64,000 nucleotides of DNA from contig SCHM01000001.1 in the NCBI GenBank assembly GCA_004123355.1, forward strand, positions 6,006,001 through 6,070,000. The letters run 5' to 3'. A program made the translations under genes and the position numbers. The stretch comes from Amphirosellinia nigrospora (lineage: Eukaryota > Ascomycota > Sordariomycetes > Xylariales > Xylariaceae). The notes under the pieces were generated by a model that worked only from the letters and a program-made list of their open reading frames with translations, ran no database searches and had not been told where the DNA came from. Below, one piece after another: positions 46,535 to 57,972 of the stretch; position 1 is the stretch's first letter; each line of letters begins with the position of its first letter.

Positions 46535-47692
46535 ATGAGTTCTTCAACTTCCAAGGTGGTGGACATCCACACCCACATGTACCCCCAGCCTACGTCGAGC
46601 TTCTCGAGTCAAGAAAAACCATACCCTTGATCCGCCGGTTCGCGGGTGCCAAGGACCCTCGGTACATCATCCTACCAGCAGAGGCAGAGGCGTTGGAAAA
46701 AATCATAGCCTCCGAGTCAGACGCTCTCCCGGCAAATCTACCAGGACGGCCTATAACGACACATTACTCATCGCTGGACCAGAAGATTCACTTCATGGAC
46801 ACGCACGGAATCGACATCTCCGTGATATCGCTCGCGAACCCGTGGCTCGATTTCGTGGCGTCCGAGGTCGCGGGGGAGACGGCGAAGTCGGTCAACAGTG
46901 CGTTCAGTGAGATGTGCGGCACGGCTCCGGGCCGGTTGTACTTCTTCGCCACGCTACCCCTGACCGCACCGCCCGAGACCCTCCTCGCCGCCATCGGGCA
47001 CATCAAGGGGCTGAAGTACTGCCGCGGCGTGATCCTGGGGACGACGGGTCTGGGCAGAGGGCTCGACGACGCGGCGCTGGTCCCCGTGTTCCGAGCTCTC
47101 GCGGCGAATAAGCTCACCATCTTCCTCCACCCGCACTACGGTCTCCCCAGCGAGGTCTGGGGCCCCGCGCCACGGAGGAGTACGGCCACGTCTTGCCCCT
47201 GGCTCTGGGGTTCCCCATAGAGACGACCATCGCCGTGGCGAGGATGTACCTCGCGGGTGTCTTCGACGCCGTGCCCGACCTGCGCATGCTGCTCGCGCAT
47301 AGCGGGGGCACGCTGCCGTTCCTGGCGGGGCGCATCGAGAGCTGCATCGTGCACGACGGGCACCTCGTGCGCGAGGGCAGGGTCGGCCCGCGCGGCGGAC
47401 AATATGGCAGGTGCTGAAGGAACAGGTCTACCTCGACGCCGTGATATACTCGGACGTCGGGCTCAAGGCCGCCATCGACGCGAGCGGGGTCGATAGGCTC
47501 ATGTTCGGCACGGATCACCCGTTCTTCCCGCCGTTAAACAGCGATGAGCAGGGTGAGTGGGAGAGCATGACGTGGAATAAGGAGGCGGTTAGTAAAGCGC
47601 TAGGCGCCGACAGCGAGGGTGCGAAGGCGGTTATGGGTGGAAATGCTGTTGAGGTGTTGAATCTACATGAAGAGGCGTCAGTGAGTGAGTGA
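46535..47692 (+). CDS. Iso-orotate (5-carboxyuracil) decarboxylase, ACMSD-type amidohydrolase
   Basis: Zn-dependent non-oxidative decarboxylase that turns 5-carboxyuracil into uracil, the last step after thymine-7-hydroxylase. Start MSSSTSKVVDIHTHMYP, whose HxH provides metal ligands. Then HFMDTHGIDISVISLANPW, YCRGVILGTTGLGRGLDD, LTIFLHPHYGLPSEVWGP (metal His), PLALGFPIETTIAVARMY, LLAHSGGTLPFLAGRIESC and VDRLMFGTDHPFFPP (catalytic Asp). The order and wording match fungal iso-orotate decarboxylases (Cordyceps, Metarhizium) better than ACMSD proper. No introns. Frame breaks by one base near 46582 (C run in HMYPP), 47165 (WGPRATEEYG) and 47397 (before TIWQVLKEQ). Terminates at the TGA at 47690. 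The sequence around 47000-47410 is GC-rich. Confidence 0.9.
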
Positions 47693-48236
47693 GTGAATGA
47701 ATGAGAGAAAAGTGTTGATTAGGTAAGACGATTGAAGAGGAGTAGACTATAGTTTGGACATTTGCGTTGAGCATCTCGTACATCTTAGCTCATGCTCCTA
47801 TTCGGTTTTACGAAGAAAGATACGCTATCATTTCAGAAGTCTTCATAATTAAACGCGCTCTGAATATTCACCATCACGTTGCCGTCAGACTCTATGGTGT
47901 ACGTAAGTGAGTGCCAACGCAGGAAAGACTTGGTATGATCGGCCCAATTGATCCCCTAATTTACTAACCGAGTGCGAGAGACACTAACACCAGAGTCGAA
48001 GGCCGTCTCCTCCCACGCCTCTGCTCCTTATGGCCACCATATGGGTCACCTGTTACACAGCTCATGCAAGGGATGTCGAGCCTTAGCTCCTAAACTAGCA
48101 TTGTTGCGAATTGATTGATTTTCACTGGCTGGTGGTTATCATAAAATCCAGGTGTGTTCACGTCAGCTTCAGCAATAGCATGCATATATATAAGACAAGG
48201 CGTTTAAATCGAGATTCACGTTCACGAAAAAAAAAC

Positions 48237-48259
48237 CTGCTATTTCGATATAATAGCAG
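48237..48259. repeat. Short hairpin: 8-bp perfect stem, 7-nt loop
   Basis: CTGCTATT (48237-48244) pairs with AATAGCAG (48252-48259), preceded by an A9 run. It lies 16 nt upstream of the ATG of the small frame at 48275, so it would be in that leader if the frame is expressed. Confidence 0.7.
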
Positions 48260-48274
48260 TTTACGTGCCTAATC

Positions 48275-48496
48275 ATGGGCAGCGTCGTTTACGGCATGTT
48301 TGTTTTAGACTTTTTGAACAGACACTCAAACGTCCCTAGTAGGCCCCTCGTTACACTCCATCACCACGAAATCCCTATTGCCGCGCTTGCGTACAAGAAC
48401 ACCATTGGGGCAAACCGCTGGTATGGCCGAGCCCACGATGATTCGCCTGCGGCGATCGATTTCATGATCCCGGTAGAGAAAATGGTGATTGGTTGA
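48275..48496 (+). CDS. Small hypothetical frame (73 aa)
   Basis: ATG at 48275 (MGSVVYGMFVLDFLNRHSN), about 85 nt downstream of a TATATATAAG sequence (about 48184-48193), which is a reasonable TATA position. No signal peptide cleavage site, Cys pattern or domain that I recognise. May be chance. Confidence 0.25.
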   Translation: MGSVVYGMFVLDFLNRHSNVPSRPLVTLHHHEIPIAALAYKNTIGANRWYGRAHDDSPAAIDFMIPVEKMVIG

Positions 48497-49196
48497 GTGA
48501 CGAGTTGGTTGTGACACCGTGATGATGCTGTGTAGTGATGCTATGTGGAACCTACTTCATCGTGGGACTTTCCATCCATCTCTCCCTTTTCTCGGGCTGA
48601 ATCGAACAAACGGAGAGCTCTCTCTCTCTCGCCTCATCTTCACCTCACAAAACCAGATATGCTTTGATTGCACAGTCAGTCACCGGTGACCTAAACAAAA
48701 AAACAGCGTGGAACCGGGGGCCGGAGGCGGGCCTCTAATGTCACGATACTACGAACCCGAAACCCGCAAGACTTACCTCTGTGCTGCGCTTTTGTTTGCT
48801 ATAGCACCCCTGCTGCGAGAACACGTAGCCGTGCTCGGGAGTGTGTTACCCTCTGGAGGATACCAATTCGTAATGCCTCGCGGCATTTCCAAGACTGTTT
48901 TGTATGCCAACGTCGTCAGAGAGGTACAGAGATTTGGCAAGAAAGAAGGCCATATGGTCGGCTTCCTCGTTACTTCTGCATCACCGTGATCGATGAGGTG
49001 AATTGATAAAATAATTGCCGGCACGACCAAGACTTGCTCTCCCAAAAAATCCACCAAACTACATCAAATTCCACACACAAAACAGCAACAATCGACGGCC
49101 CCTGATTTCCAACCCGCACCTAAGAACGTGGGTAAGAAGAAGGGACAGATAGCCGCGGCAAAAGCCGAGAAATCCCGTTCTTCACCTCACCTCACC

Positions 49197-49468
49197 ATGG
49201 AGCCCTGGACCAGGGTGATGTCCAAGCTCACGGAGCACTCGACATACAGGGTCGTGGACAAAGGCTCCTCCCAGTGGTGGCAGGTGCTCGCGGCCCATAC
49301 GATATGGGAGCAGACGCCGATATACGGACCGAAGCCGCTGACGGTGGCGCTGGTGGCGCAAGTCCGCGAGGGGACCGCAGGTACAAGCTGGAGCCGGGCG
49401 GCAAGGACGCCCGCATCTGGGATCTCATCACGGCCAACATCCGCCCGCCATGGTGGGTTACGGGATAA
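49197..49468 (+). CDS. Short unrecognised protein
   Basis: ATG at 49197 has a strong context (CACCATGG) and the frame stays open upstream to 49128. It reads EPWTRVMSKLTEHSTYRVVD, KGSSQWWQVLAAHTIWEQTP and IYGPKPLTVALVAQVR. After a one-base slip near 49378 it reads RYKLEPGGKDARIWDLITAN and ends IRPPWWVTG at the TAA at 49466. Aromatic-rich and GC-rich compared with flanking DNA. No family recognised; it may be one exon of a longer gene. Confidence 0.4.
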
Positions 49469-50973
49469 AGGGGAACAGGTTCGAATGGGGCAGGCTCTCG
49501 CTCGCTTGGGTTTATTACAGCAAGTAATCCCCTTCCCTACCCATTCTCTCTCTCTTTCGTGTGTGTGTCCACAACGGGAACTTGTTGTTGCTATCCAATA
49601 GCTTGCTAACGAGTGAGGCGTAGGAAATGGCGAAGAACCAACGGCGCGCTACATCAGGATTATAGGAGAGTTCTAAATATCAGTTCCTCAGGATCACGTA
49701 CTTTAGCTCCTGTCATGGTGATCTAGTAAGGCTTTTGGGTAAACCACCATACTTTGGAGACGGTCTCACTTGCGAGAGAGAGTAAAATGGGGGATGAACA
49801 GAAAGAAATTGTCAATGTTAAGAGGCAATACTCGAGTCAAATTAATAGCGATAGGCCGATTATCCAACCTCTCCTGTGAGGATAGAATTCAGCAATGCTC
49901 TGTCACGAGAAAACTTACACCCGTACATCTCCACTTCCATCCAGTGTTACACAGATTAGCCACAAAAAAGCGCCCCAGCGTGGCTAGTGAGGGATCCACA
50001 TCGAAGGCCAAAAAATTTAGTACAAGACCTTCTGTCCCAGATCTGTCTCCTCCTTCCTTCTTTTCTCTCTCTCTTCACGGCACTATTCCTTATCATCAAG
50101 ACATCTCTCCTTTGTTTTTCGTTTTGAAAAATTACCTGGATACCCTCCGTATTGTCCTGATCATTTACACGTGCCGAGAGGGAAGACAACGCAGTCTTTT
50201 TTCGCTAGCAGTACCTGCAGAATTTCCTACTGGGTCGCTGTTAGATAGATACTGCTGACATATATATACGCACGCAGAAGGCGAATAGGTACATACCCAT
50301 GTGCGTTGTTAGTTTTTGCTTGCTTTGCGCCGTGGCGTTGGCATCTTGTTATTTCACATTTTAAGCAACTATGGAAAGATAAGGCATACCGTACTTTGCC
50401 ATTACTCGGGTACTCAAACTCTGGTACAACGATTGGAGCTCTTCATTAGTGATGTGTAAATACTATGGGCGGAGCCATTGCAATACTATAAATGTTCGTC
50501 CTGCGGTGTTCTACGGATTGGGCTGGGTCACAAGCAGTGAGCTCAAACATGAATGAGGGCCGAGAGAGCCGATACTCTGCCATGTCTATCAATGCCTGTA
50601 GTACAAAATAGCTAGACGCCGCTCTCGGAATCGCTATGTGTAACATTGATTAAGTAGTATTGGAGTGGAATGCTGTGAAATCCGTCCCAACTGGGAGTAT
50701 TTGCCCAACTTAAAAAAAAAAAAGGCTGTCAGTTTCTTAATAGACAAGCTGACCCAACAGTGGTTGTACAGCACCATCTGACTGGGAAACCTCGTGACCA
50801 TTTGGTCGAAAGGATGAACCTGATAGCGGTAATCGCTAAGCTCCAATCATGTCGTTGCGCAGCTAGTCTTTCCTCTCATCCCCAAGTTACTTGTCTTCGC
50901 CCCGCCCATATTCCAAGGCGTCATGAGACCAAGATTCGGAACGTGTGCTCTATGTCTTTCTGTGAGACTTATG
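49469..50973. other. Intergenic region, no recognisable gene
   Basis: Lies between convergent ends. A11 run near 50712-50722. Frames at 49770-50258 are C/T-rich chance frames. Confidence 0.5.
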
Positions 50974-52082
50974 TCACGTCTTAGCGCCGCCTGTGGGGTC
51001 TTCGTCGCTATCCTGAGACCCGGTACTACTCTTACTCATCTCAGCGCGGAGTGCGGCCCCTCGTTGAATTCCATCTTCTGAAGCTTCACCTTCTTAAGTA
51101 AGTCTGCACCTGAAGCCACTTCAAACTCTTCGTCATCCTCTGATTCGGAATCCTGACTAGATTTCTGTGCTCTGGTCTTCGTGCGGGTCTGGGGTGGCTG
51201 ACGGCTGGATCGTCTGACTAGGTGTGAGGTGTCGAGGGGTTTGATTGTAGGGTCATAGGCGGCCGGAAGTCCGACGGCAACAGCCACGCGATGTGCCTCC
51301 TCGTCGGCCGTGAGGTGAGGCTCAAGTTCGTATATGCTACTGTTGTCGATGTCGGCTTCGTGCTTTCGACCACCTAGCATTTGGACATAGCTTTGCCGAG
51401 AGGGTCGCCAGCACGCTTAGCCTTCTTCTTCTCGCGCTTCTCAGTAGGACGCACGACAACAACTGGGACTGGCGAATACTGAAGACAGTATTTGGAAAAT
51501 GAACTACGGTTTACTAGAAACCCCTGCACACCATCCATACTACGCCCTTTCGTCCCGACAATCAGCATGGACGGCTGGTATATTTTGATCTTATAGGCAA
51601 ATATAGTTAGATGACTAGGTATATGAGCGGCAGGTTAGACTGGTTAGTCCTCGAAAAGCACTTACCAAGTGCTGGAAGGTGTTATGCAATTTTCCAACAG
51701 CGTATTCCAATACCAGACTTATAGCACGGTTCTGGGCATTTTTTGACTGAATTGATTCCATCAAGGCCTTGGCATCTTCTTGGTATGTCTTGTCCGTCAA
51801 ACGAACTTGAGTTTCGATAACCCTGACGCACACTATCTCGTCGCCGTCTTCGACCAGTTCGTCTAAAAGCCACTGCAAGGCGTGGTCCGAATATGAATTG
51901 TCGTCGACTCCGACCATAAAGGTACGATGACGGCGCCGGAATTGGAAGCCCGCATGCCTGAAATTGAGGGTGAAGGATATTGGATTGTACTCAGTCGCGT
52001 CGCCGAGGGGAATATTGTCGAAAGCCACATGGGACTCGAACCTTTGCGAGCGAGGCGACTGGGTTAGTGTTTCGGTTGCCAT
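50974..52082 (-). CDS. Universal stress protein (UspA) domain protein
   Basis: ATG at 52082 (MATETLTQSPRSQRFESHVA). The Usp domain begins FMVGVDDNSYSDHALQWLLD and DGDEIVCVRVIETQV. After an intron (about 51600-51665), the conserved second half reads QPSMLIVGTKGRSMDGVQGF and YSPVPVVVVRPTEKR, matching the GTKGRS...G...(S/T) nucleotide-binding signature of UspA. A fungal-type C-terminal extension follows: Lys-rich, then acidic (SQDSESEDDEEFEVASGADL), ending TGGAKT at the TGA at 50974. One base is missing near 51380 (joining SKC to LGGRKHEADI) and one near 51056. Probably a cytosolic or nuclear ATP-binding stress protein. Confidence 0.88.
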
Positions 52083-52793
52083 CGGGAATATGTTATGGAC
52101 ATGTGGGATATACGTTGGAGAAAAAGGGATTATGACGCAGAGTGGAACAAGCGCAATACAGAATTGGCAAACGAGTGGAAGGACTTCGCAACGGATCTAG
52201 CCTCGTCTATTTGCCATGGCACCGCTTGGCTCCATAAGAGGGCAGCGTTTCGCTGGATAGGGTGTTGAATCGTTGAACCGAGTCAATAGGGTCCAGGGGG
52301 TTCATTGGGGAAGAGGAGGGGAGTGGGGGAACAGGTCACAAGCGGGGCATCGTGGGTGACTAGCGAATGGTGCCCGATGACATTTGACGAGCTCAGCCCA
52401 TCAGACGTCATGCGACTTGGCCTTGGCGATAACCGCTGAGAGATCACCTCGACTCTTTTGTCCACTTTCACCATTGAGGGGGGGGCAGGGAGGCCTCCGG
52501 CTACGAATCTTCTATGCGCGCGACGAGACTATTCTTTCCGAAACGAACCGTCAAGGTTAAACTGCGCGTCACTGATGCAGCTGACGCGCCTGTTGAGTCT
52601 AGGTGCCATGCTTCGAATGGCAATACGAGCCAAGACGAAATCCTAGGACAGCGGCCCTGGTTGGATCGGACAAGTGCACACCCTCTCGGTTTTGAGGAGT
52701 CTAGCTGTGGCTGGTGAAGAATGGACGCAAGGACGCAAGGACGCATAGATGGCGATGGGTGCAGCGCGAAACAAAGAGAAACATTTGACTCAC
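52083..52793. other. Intergenic region, possibly with a 3' exon of the next gene
   Basis: Minus-strand sequence here follows the GTGAGT donor at 52788-52793 and could hold the next exon of the gene at 52794-53212, but I cannot choose an acceptor. A G8 run lies near 52480 and a 9-nt repeat (GGACGCAAG) near 52724-52745. Confidence 0.4.
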
Positions 52794-53212
52794 CTTCGAT
52801 GAGGTGGTGATGCAAGTCTGATGCGACTTCCACCGTGCGGCTTCTTAAGCCCCTGCGGGAGCAACGGGTTTTGAGGCGCCCGAAAAGTAACATTACCAAG
52901 AGAACCCTTCCTCGAATTAGGTGCACTACTACCTGAACTAGAGGCCGTCTCGCCGGGCGTCGTGGCGCTGGCATCCCCGGTATTATCCGTCTCTTTTCCT
53001 TGGCTCCCGACATCGAAGGTTACGAAGGTTACAGGGTGCTTTGTCTGGGGCCGGGGCGTGCATGTGGTCCGTTTCGCCTCGTCGTCAGCCGCGGCGGCAC
53101 CAGGCTCATGTCTCTTAGCTAGGCTGAAGTAGTCGCCTCTTGCTGTCGGATGTGATCTTGGCGAGACATCGCTCTCGGGGCTTGCGACCTGCTTAGGTGT
53201 ATCGCTCGACAT
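52794..53212 (-). CDS. Low-complexity hypothetical protein, first exon
   Basis: ATG at 53212 (MSSDTPKQVASPESDVSPRS). Ser/Thr/Pro-rich, predicted disordered: DYFSLAKRHEPGAAAADDEA, FVTFDVGSQGKETDNTGDAS and SRKGSLGNVTFRAPQNPLLP. A clean donor GTGAGT follows at 52793-52788, so at least one more exon is expected. No domain recognised. Proline-directed Ser sites and RKGS suggest a phosphoprotein, as inference only. Confidence 0.5.
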
Positions 53213-53611
53213 ACTGACTAATGCTTAGGATCTCCAATAACTGCGGTGAGATAGCGAATGTTGGAAATTATGTCTTGACCTGACTCACGTTGCCTCAAGT
53301 CGAGGGCGGAGGAGGCAAACCCGAATCGAACAGCATTGAGTTGAGAGAGCCGAGGAAGAGGAAGCCTTGTTGTTGCAAGGCTCGAAGGAGGAAGGGTGAG
53401 GTATACGGATGGATGTCGATGTGGACAGAGCGTGGTTGTACGATCACATGCAAGGTAAGCGCTGCGTAGACTTGAGAGAGGTGAGATATCCTTAGATGGA
53501 AAGGAGCTTCGGGTTAGGCGGGCCTGGCGGGTCTTCCGGGGTCTCCGTTTACACAATGGCACAATGGTCGTCTCCGGCGGTAGGAAGGAGCAGAGGTAGA
53601 TGATTATATCA

Positions 53612-53670
53612 GAAGGTAGGAAGGTAGGTAGGGTGGGTAGGTAGGTAGGTGAGTAGGTCGGCGGGTAGGC
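53612..53670 (+). repeat. GGTAGGTAGG-rich tandem tract
   Basis: Irregular tandem GGTAG/GGTAGGT units in the presumed leader of the gene at 52794-53212. It is the opposite-strand version of the CTACCTAC tract at 23705. Confidence 0.8.
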
Positions 53671-56600
53671 AAGCAAGCCGCAATCCTGCTATGTGCGCAC
53701 TGGTCATGCGAATGAGATTATGAATGCGAACGCAACACGCATCGAGCGTGGGCTAAATGGGCGTCGGACCTACGTAGCTATATAAAATGAGTACCTTTCT
53801 ACACGGCTTCACTTGACCAGACTACGCACGGCTGGTCTGCGTGCACCAAGTTGTGTACAGGTGACCAAGACGGTTGGTTGTACGTGTCTAGTCGTATGTT
53901 CCTAAAAGTCCATGGAGGTCCCCGAGCTGTCACAAAGAAGCTTGAAGGAGGATGGACCACGGCGTGTCTGAAAGAAGGGATAGCAAGGAACAAGCTGAAC
54001 AAAGTGCAGTTGTAGTTGTGGCAACTACAAGTGTGCAACTCGGGTTGTGAGTCAAGGGTAGGTTTAGGTTTTGGTTTTGGTTTTGATTAAGTCATATAAG
54101 TAGGCTCGACATAATCTAAGTCTTCCCACTAGCGACTCGATATAGAGGTGAAGGTCTTTGTGAAAAGTGACTAGACAGGCGGAGACAGTGGCACTAATGA
54201 AAGCCGGGTAGACAATGCCGCGAAGCTTCGGGAGCTCTATTCCCAGGTTGGGCTAGACCCTTTAGCAAAGGAATTGTTGGGAGACAGGACTTGGTCTAAA
54301 TATTTGTAGCAGTGGAAGGGATGGGAGACGGCGTGGTAGGGCGGGCGAGACGAGAGCTGGAGGTGGGCTATGGACCTTCACATCTTGAACATGAATATTA
54401 ATCATCCACTGGCTTGCGTAGCAGTAGGTAGGGTATTGGTAGACATCCTTGAATATGTCATAATTTAGTCGAAAGAAAAGAGAAAAGCCAAGAAAGCTAG
54501 GGTGAAGCAGGATGTATGTTGGTTGGCAGGTTGGTTGCGAACTCATAAATCTTCTTAGTGTACGCACAGCACTTCTTGTCGTCGATCGCGGTTTTGGGGT
54601 GGTTTATTGCGGACACAGCACATCGGCTAAAGGCTTGGGTGCTGCACCAATCTTCAATCTTGACCTATAACGCCTAGTACTCCAGAGGTATCCACATCCC
54701 TCTAGCTCACTCCAAACGACAGCCCCAAGTCGACGTGCAGCAGGTCAGACTCGGTAAGGAGGCACTAAAGACGAGGTACTCTTGGCAGACGCGGTACTTC
54801 TGAGAAACCTCAAGTTACCTAATGTGGCTAAGTGCCCGAATCACGGAGCACATGTGATTTGCCCCAGTTACCTCAACTTTTCATGCATCTCTTATTAAGG
54901 CAGAGAGGCTTGGATTTTGATTGCTCCGCCCAATTTCCAATCGATGTCTTTATCATGGTGGGACAGAGATGTAGATGTCCAGAATCTGTCGACAGCATAT
55001 GTTTAGCAACCGATTCGGCCTCTTGCTTGGCCCTATCAGCTTATCAGGTAGTTGGTCGCATGCTCAGGATGTGAAGTGCGAAGGGTTGGGGTGTCGTCAT
55101 AACCAACCTTGGAACTTCGCTCGAGTGTGCGCAGTGCTGTCCTCTTACTAAGGCGGCAGGCGATAGCTAGCCATCGAATGATGCCTTTAATTAACCCTAT
55201 TCGATAAGTCCTGGGCGATGGGTTTCAAATTTTTTCCCGCTGTCGTCACCTAGCTCCTCCATTATATGTAATTTAGAGGTCCTGTCGTTTCCAAATCCAT
55301 CGTCCCCGCTCCGCGCTGCAGTAGTGTGTCGGGAACGAGAAAGACCTTCAAGGAAGCTCCCTACGGGCCTGTCTACGGGATACGGGATGCACTAGGAGAG
55401 AGCCGCAAGCAAGACACAAATTGCTTAGCATGCAAATCCCCGACTCCCCCTCGCACAGCCGTACGCATGTCACCTTCTGCAGTCGGTGGCTTGCTGGTCT
55501 GTTACACTGAGGCAGCAGAGTAGTAAAGACCTCCAACATCGATGAAGAACTCAGGACGTGCGCGTCGGGACACCCTATCTAGACACCTATCTAGCCCCCA
55601 ACCGACCTTGATGGCAAAAGCTCTCCGTCTCCCGCTTAAATGGTCATCGGTTCCCCCCAGCAGGATTCCATGACCAACTAAAAAGATAATGGCTTGGCGA
55701 CGGGCGTTTCAGCACGCTTCCTAGGTGCCGATTACGCCGTCCAACGGCTGGCATCTCGCACTCCGTCGACATCATCTTTCTTCCTTCCAAGTGGTCCCAA
55801 GACCCGGGGAAGAGGCAGCAGTGATACTACTATACCTTGGCACCCTTGGCGCCCATCTCCGTCACGTTTGGCCAAGAAGAGGGCGACACAATATCATGGG
55901 TATCATGGGTGTAGCCGTACGAGGTAGTCCGACCTTGGGTAGAGAAATTTCTTAGGTATGTATGATATGTATGGAGTACTGCAACAGTGCTGCGTGGCGC
56001 CGGTTCGAATTGGAGCAACAAACCACCTAATACGGCTTTAACTTGCTCGCTTACGGAATGCTCGCGTGTCCTTAAGACAGGATCCGAGATATCTGAGAGG
56101 CTGGCCGTTTCCGGGTCTCGGCGCGACGGCAAGCCGTGCCAATTCCTGTACTTGCAATTGCATGACTTCAAGCCGCACCACCCTACGAGTAAGGGAATGA
56201 CGGATGTAATCACTAGTACTACACACTATGTTAGAAGAGATGGCGGGTGGTGCCGTCAAAGCCGTTTCGTGCTTCCCGCCATCCCCATGGATTTATTCTA
56301 ACCTACAGTAGGCAGCTTACCTTACTTGTAGACTGAGAATTCCTAGACTAGCCAGATCGGCAACATGCCGCAGGCCTGCATCACGTCCCCAATCGGCACT
56401 TTTACTACCTACCCAGATAGTGTAATATACCTGTTCTCTGGAATAGGACATAAGGTAAGGACAGGTAATTAATTCACAGTTAGCTAGGTCGGTAAGTACA
56501 CGTGTAGGCAGGGAGACATTTCTCGCCAGTCACCACCACCGAGACGAGACACCTTGACCGCCTCCAAACACGGAATTACAAGGAAGTTGCAGCGTTGTTG

Positions 56601-56837
56601 TTCGATGCGCGACGCCAACCCGTCATGGGCAGATTCGACCTGCGCCAAACAAATCGTCGAAACGCGGCACGCGCGTCGAGATCTATCGACTGATAAGGCA
56701 GAGGCCCCATGTCATTTTATCGGGTGGCTACACCACCGAGCGAGCAGGACGGTGCTATTTCTTGGCGCGCCCTCTGCCTTGCTGCAGCCTCACCAAAATC
56801 AAACCAGGGGAGGACGGGGAGACGGGGGGGCGCTGAC

Positions 56838-56863
56838 TTTTTTTTTTTTTTTTTTTTTTTTTT
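56838..56863 (+). repeat. T26 homopolymer followed by ACCAT repeats
   Basis: 26 T residues, preceded by a G7 run and followed within 8 bp by three to four ACCAT pentamers (56871-56890). On the minus strand it would read as a poly-A tail, so a retroposed sequence is possible, but no upstream element body is recognisable. Confidence 0.85.
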
Positions 56864-57972
56864 GCACGATACCATACCATACCATGCCATCATCACCAAA
56901 TAAAATGCGTCACCTATCTACTTGTCCCCGTAGCACGGGTAATACTTGCACAGAGCACCTTGCTGCTCACGCTCGTCCCACACACTCTCTCCGTCCACTC
57001 GGTCGCCCTCAACCGAAAACATGTGACTTTGCGTCGATGTCGTTGGCCCAGCTAGAATACTCCCGTTTCCCACACAAACTGCCGGGCTCCCTGCGGGCTG
57101 CCGCACGTCTATTTTTCGTTACGGCATGCAAATTGGAGTAAAATGGAGCGAAAATGTCCCTTCATTTCTGATCTCACATTTCCATTACAACGGCAAATAA
57201 ATCAAAAAACGTACCAACCTGGGGTACCTGTACACGTGCACCTGTTATCTTCCCCTTTTCAAACATTCCGCTGACCGCCTCTTACCATAACAAGCAAGCA
57301 TTGAATCTCGAAAGGCCCATCTCGTATCGGCCCGTGGGCTATTATTGATCAATAATTGGTATCCATAGTATGGAGAGTTCCTACCTACTGTGAGCAGCTT
57401 CGTACTCCGTAACCGCCCAGAAAGAAAATCTGCGGCCCGTATATCGATACGGTGAAACGCCAGGCTTCAAGCCGTAGATACCAGCTTCTAACAGCCATGG
57501 ACGCGTGGAAAGCTTCCAGCGATTGGCAGAGGCTTACTATCCCTTGCTCTACCACGTTGCATCATACTGGTGTATATATCGACAAATACATGGCACATCT
57601 TGCTATTTTCTACCCCATCAGTTGGAGGTCGAGCATGCATTAAACATCCTTCTTAATTATCTATTGGTGGCGAAAAAAAGTGAAGCGAGCCTGCATGGAG
57701 CGTAATCCTCTACCTGAGATATTCCACCATTTTTCAATCGCGATCCCTCCAGCCAACAAACCATTTAGTCAGCCAGCTGTTCATCCTTCAACATAGCCTA
57801 AGCTTGTTGGGGTGAGAACGATCTGTAACGTAACCCATGACGCCTGTGCAATGCAAATCGACGAGGAACCCGTTGCGTTAAACCATACCCGACGTTCAAT
57901 GACCCCATCATCCCCTCCTTTGTGTCATACGTACCATATGCGCCGAGACAGAACAGATTTCTCCGTCAGGTC

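Larger units (their letters stand above)
47693..49196. other. Intergenic region with one small candidate frame
   Basis: Apart from the 73-codon frame at 48275-48496, nothing is supported. A second frame (48738-48989, MSRYYEPETRKTYL...) has no domain. A (TC)n stretch lies at 48620-48633. Confidence 0.45.
53213..57972. other. 4.8-kb gene-empty region
   Basis: The longest stretch without a supported gene, despite many short frames on both strands, none with a domain. Contains GGTAGGTA arrays, GGTTTTGGTTTTGG repeats near 54060-54085, a 26-nt poly-T and ACCAT pentamers. Could hold a long non-coding RNA or a decayed element. Confidence 0.5.

Noticed and set aside
46535-47692. Calling the amidohydrolase ACMSD (kynurenine pathway)
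   Set aside because: Its motif wording and the neighbouring thymine-7-hydroxylase fit fungal iso-orotate decarboxylase better. No kynurenine-pathway gene is nearby.
56554-57141. 195-codon frame spanning the poly-T run
   Set aside because: A Phe run from T26 joins two unrelated stretches. No domain on either side.
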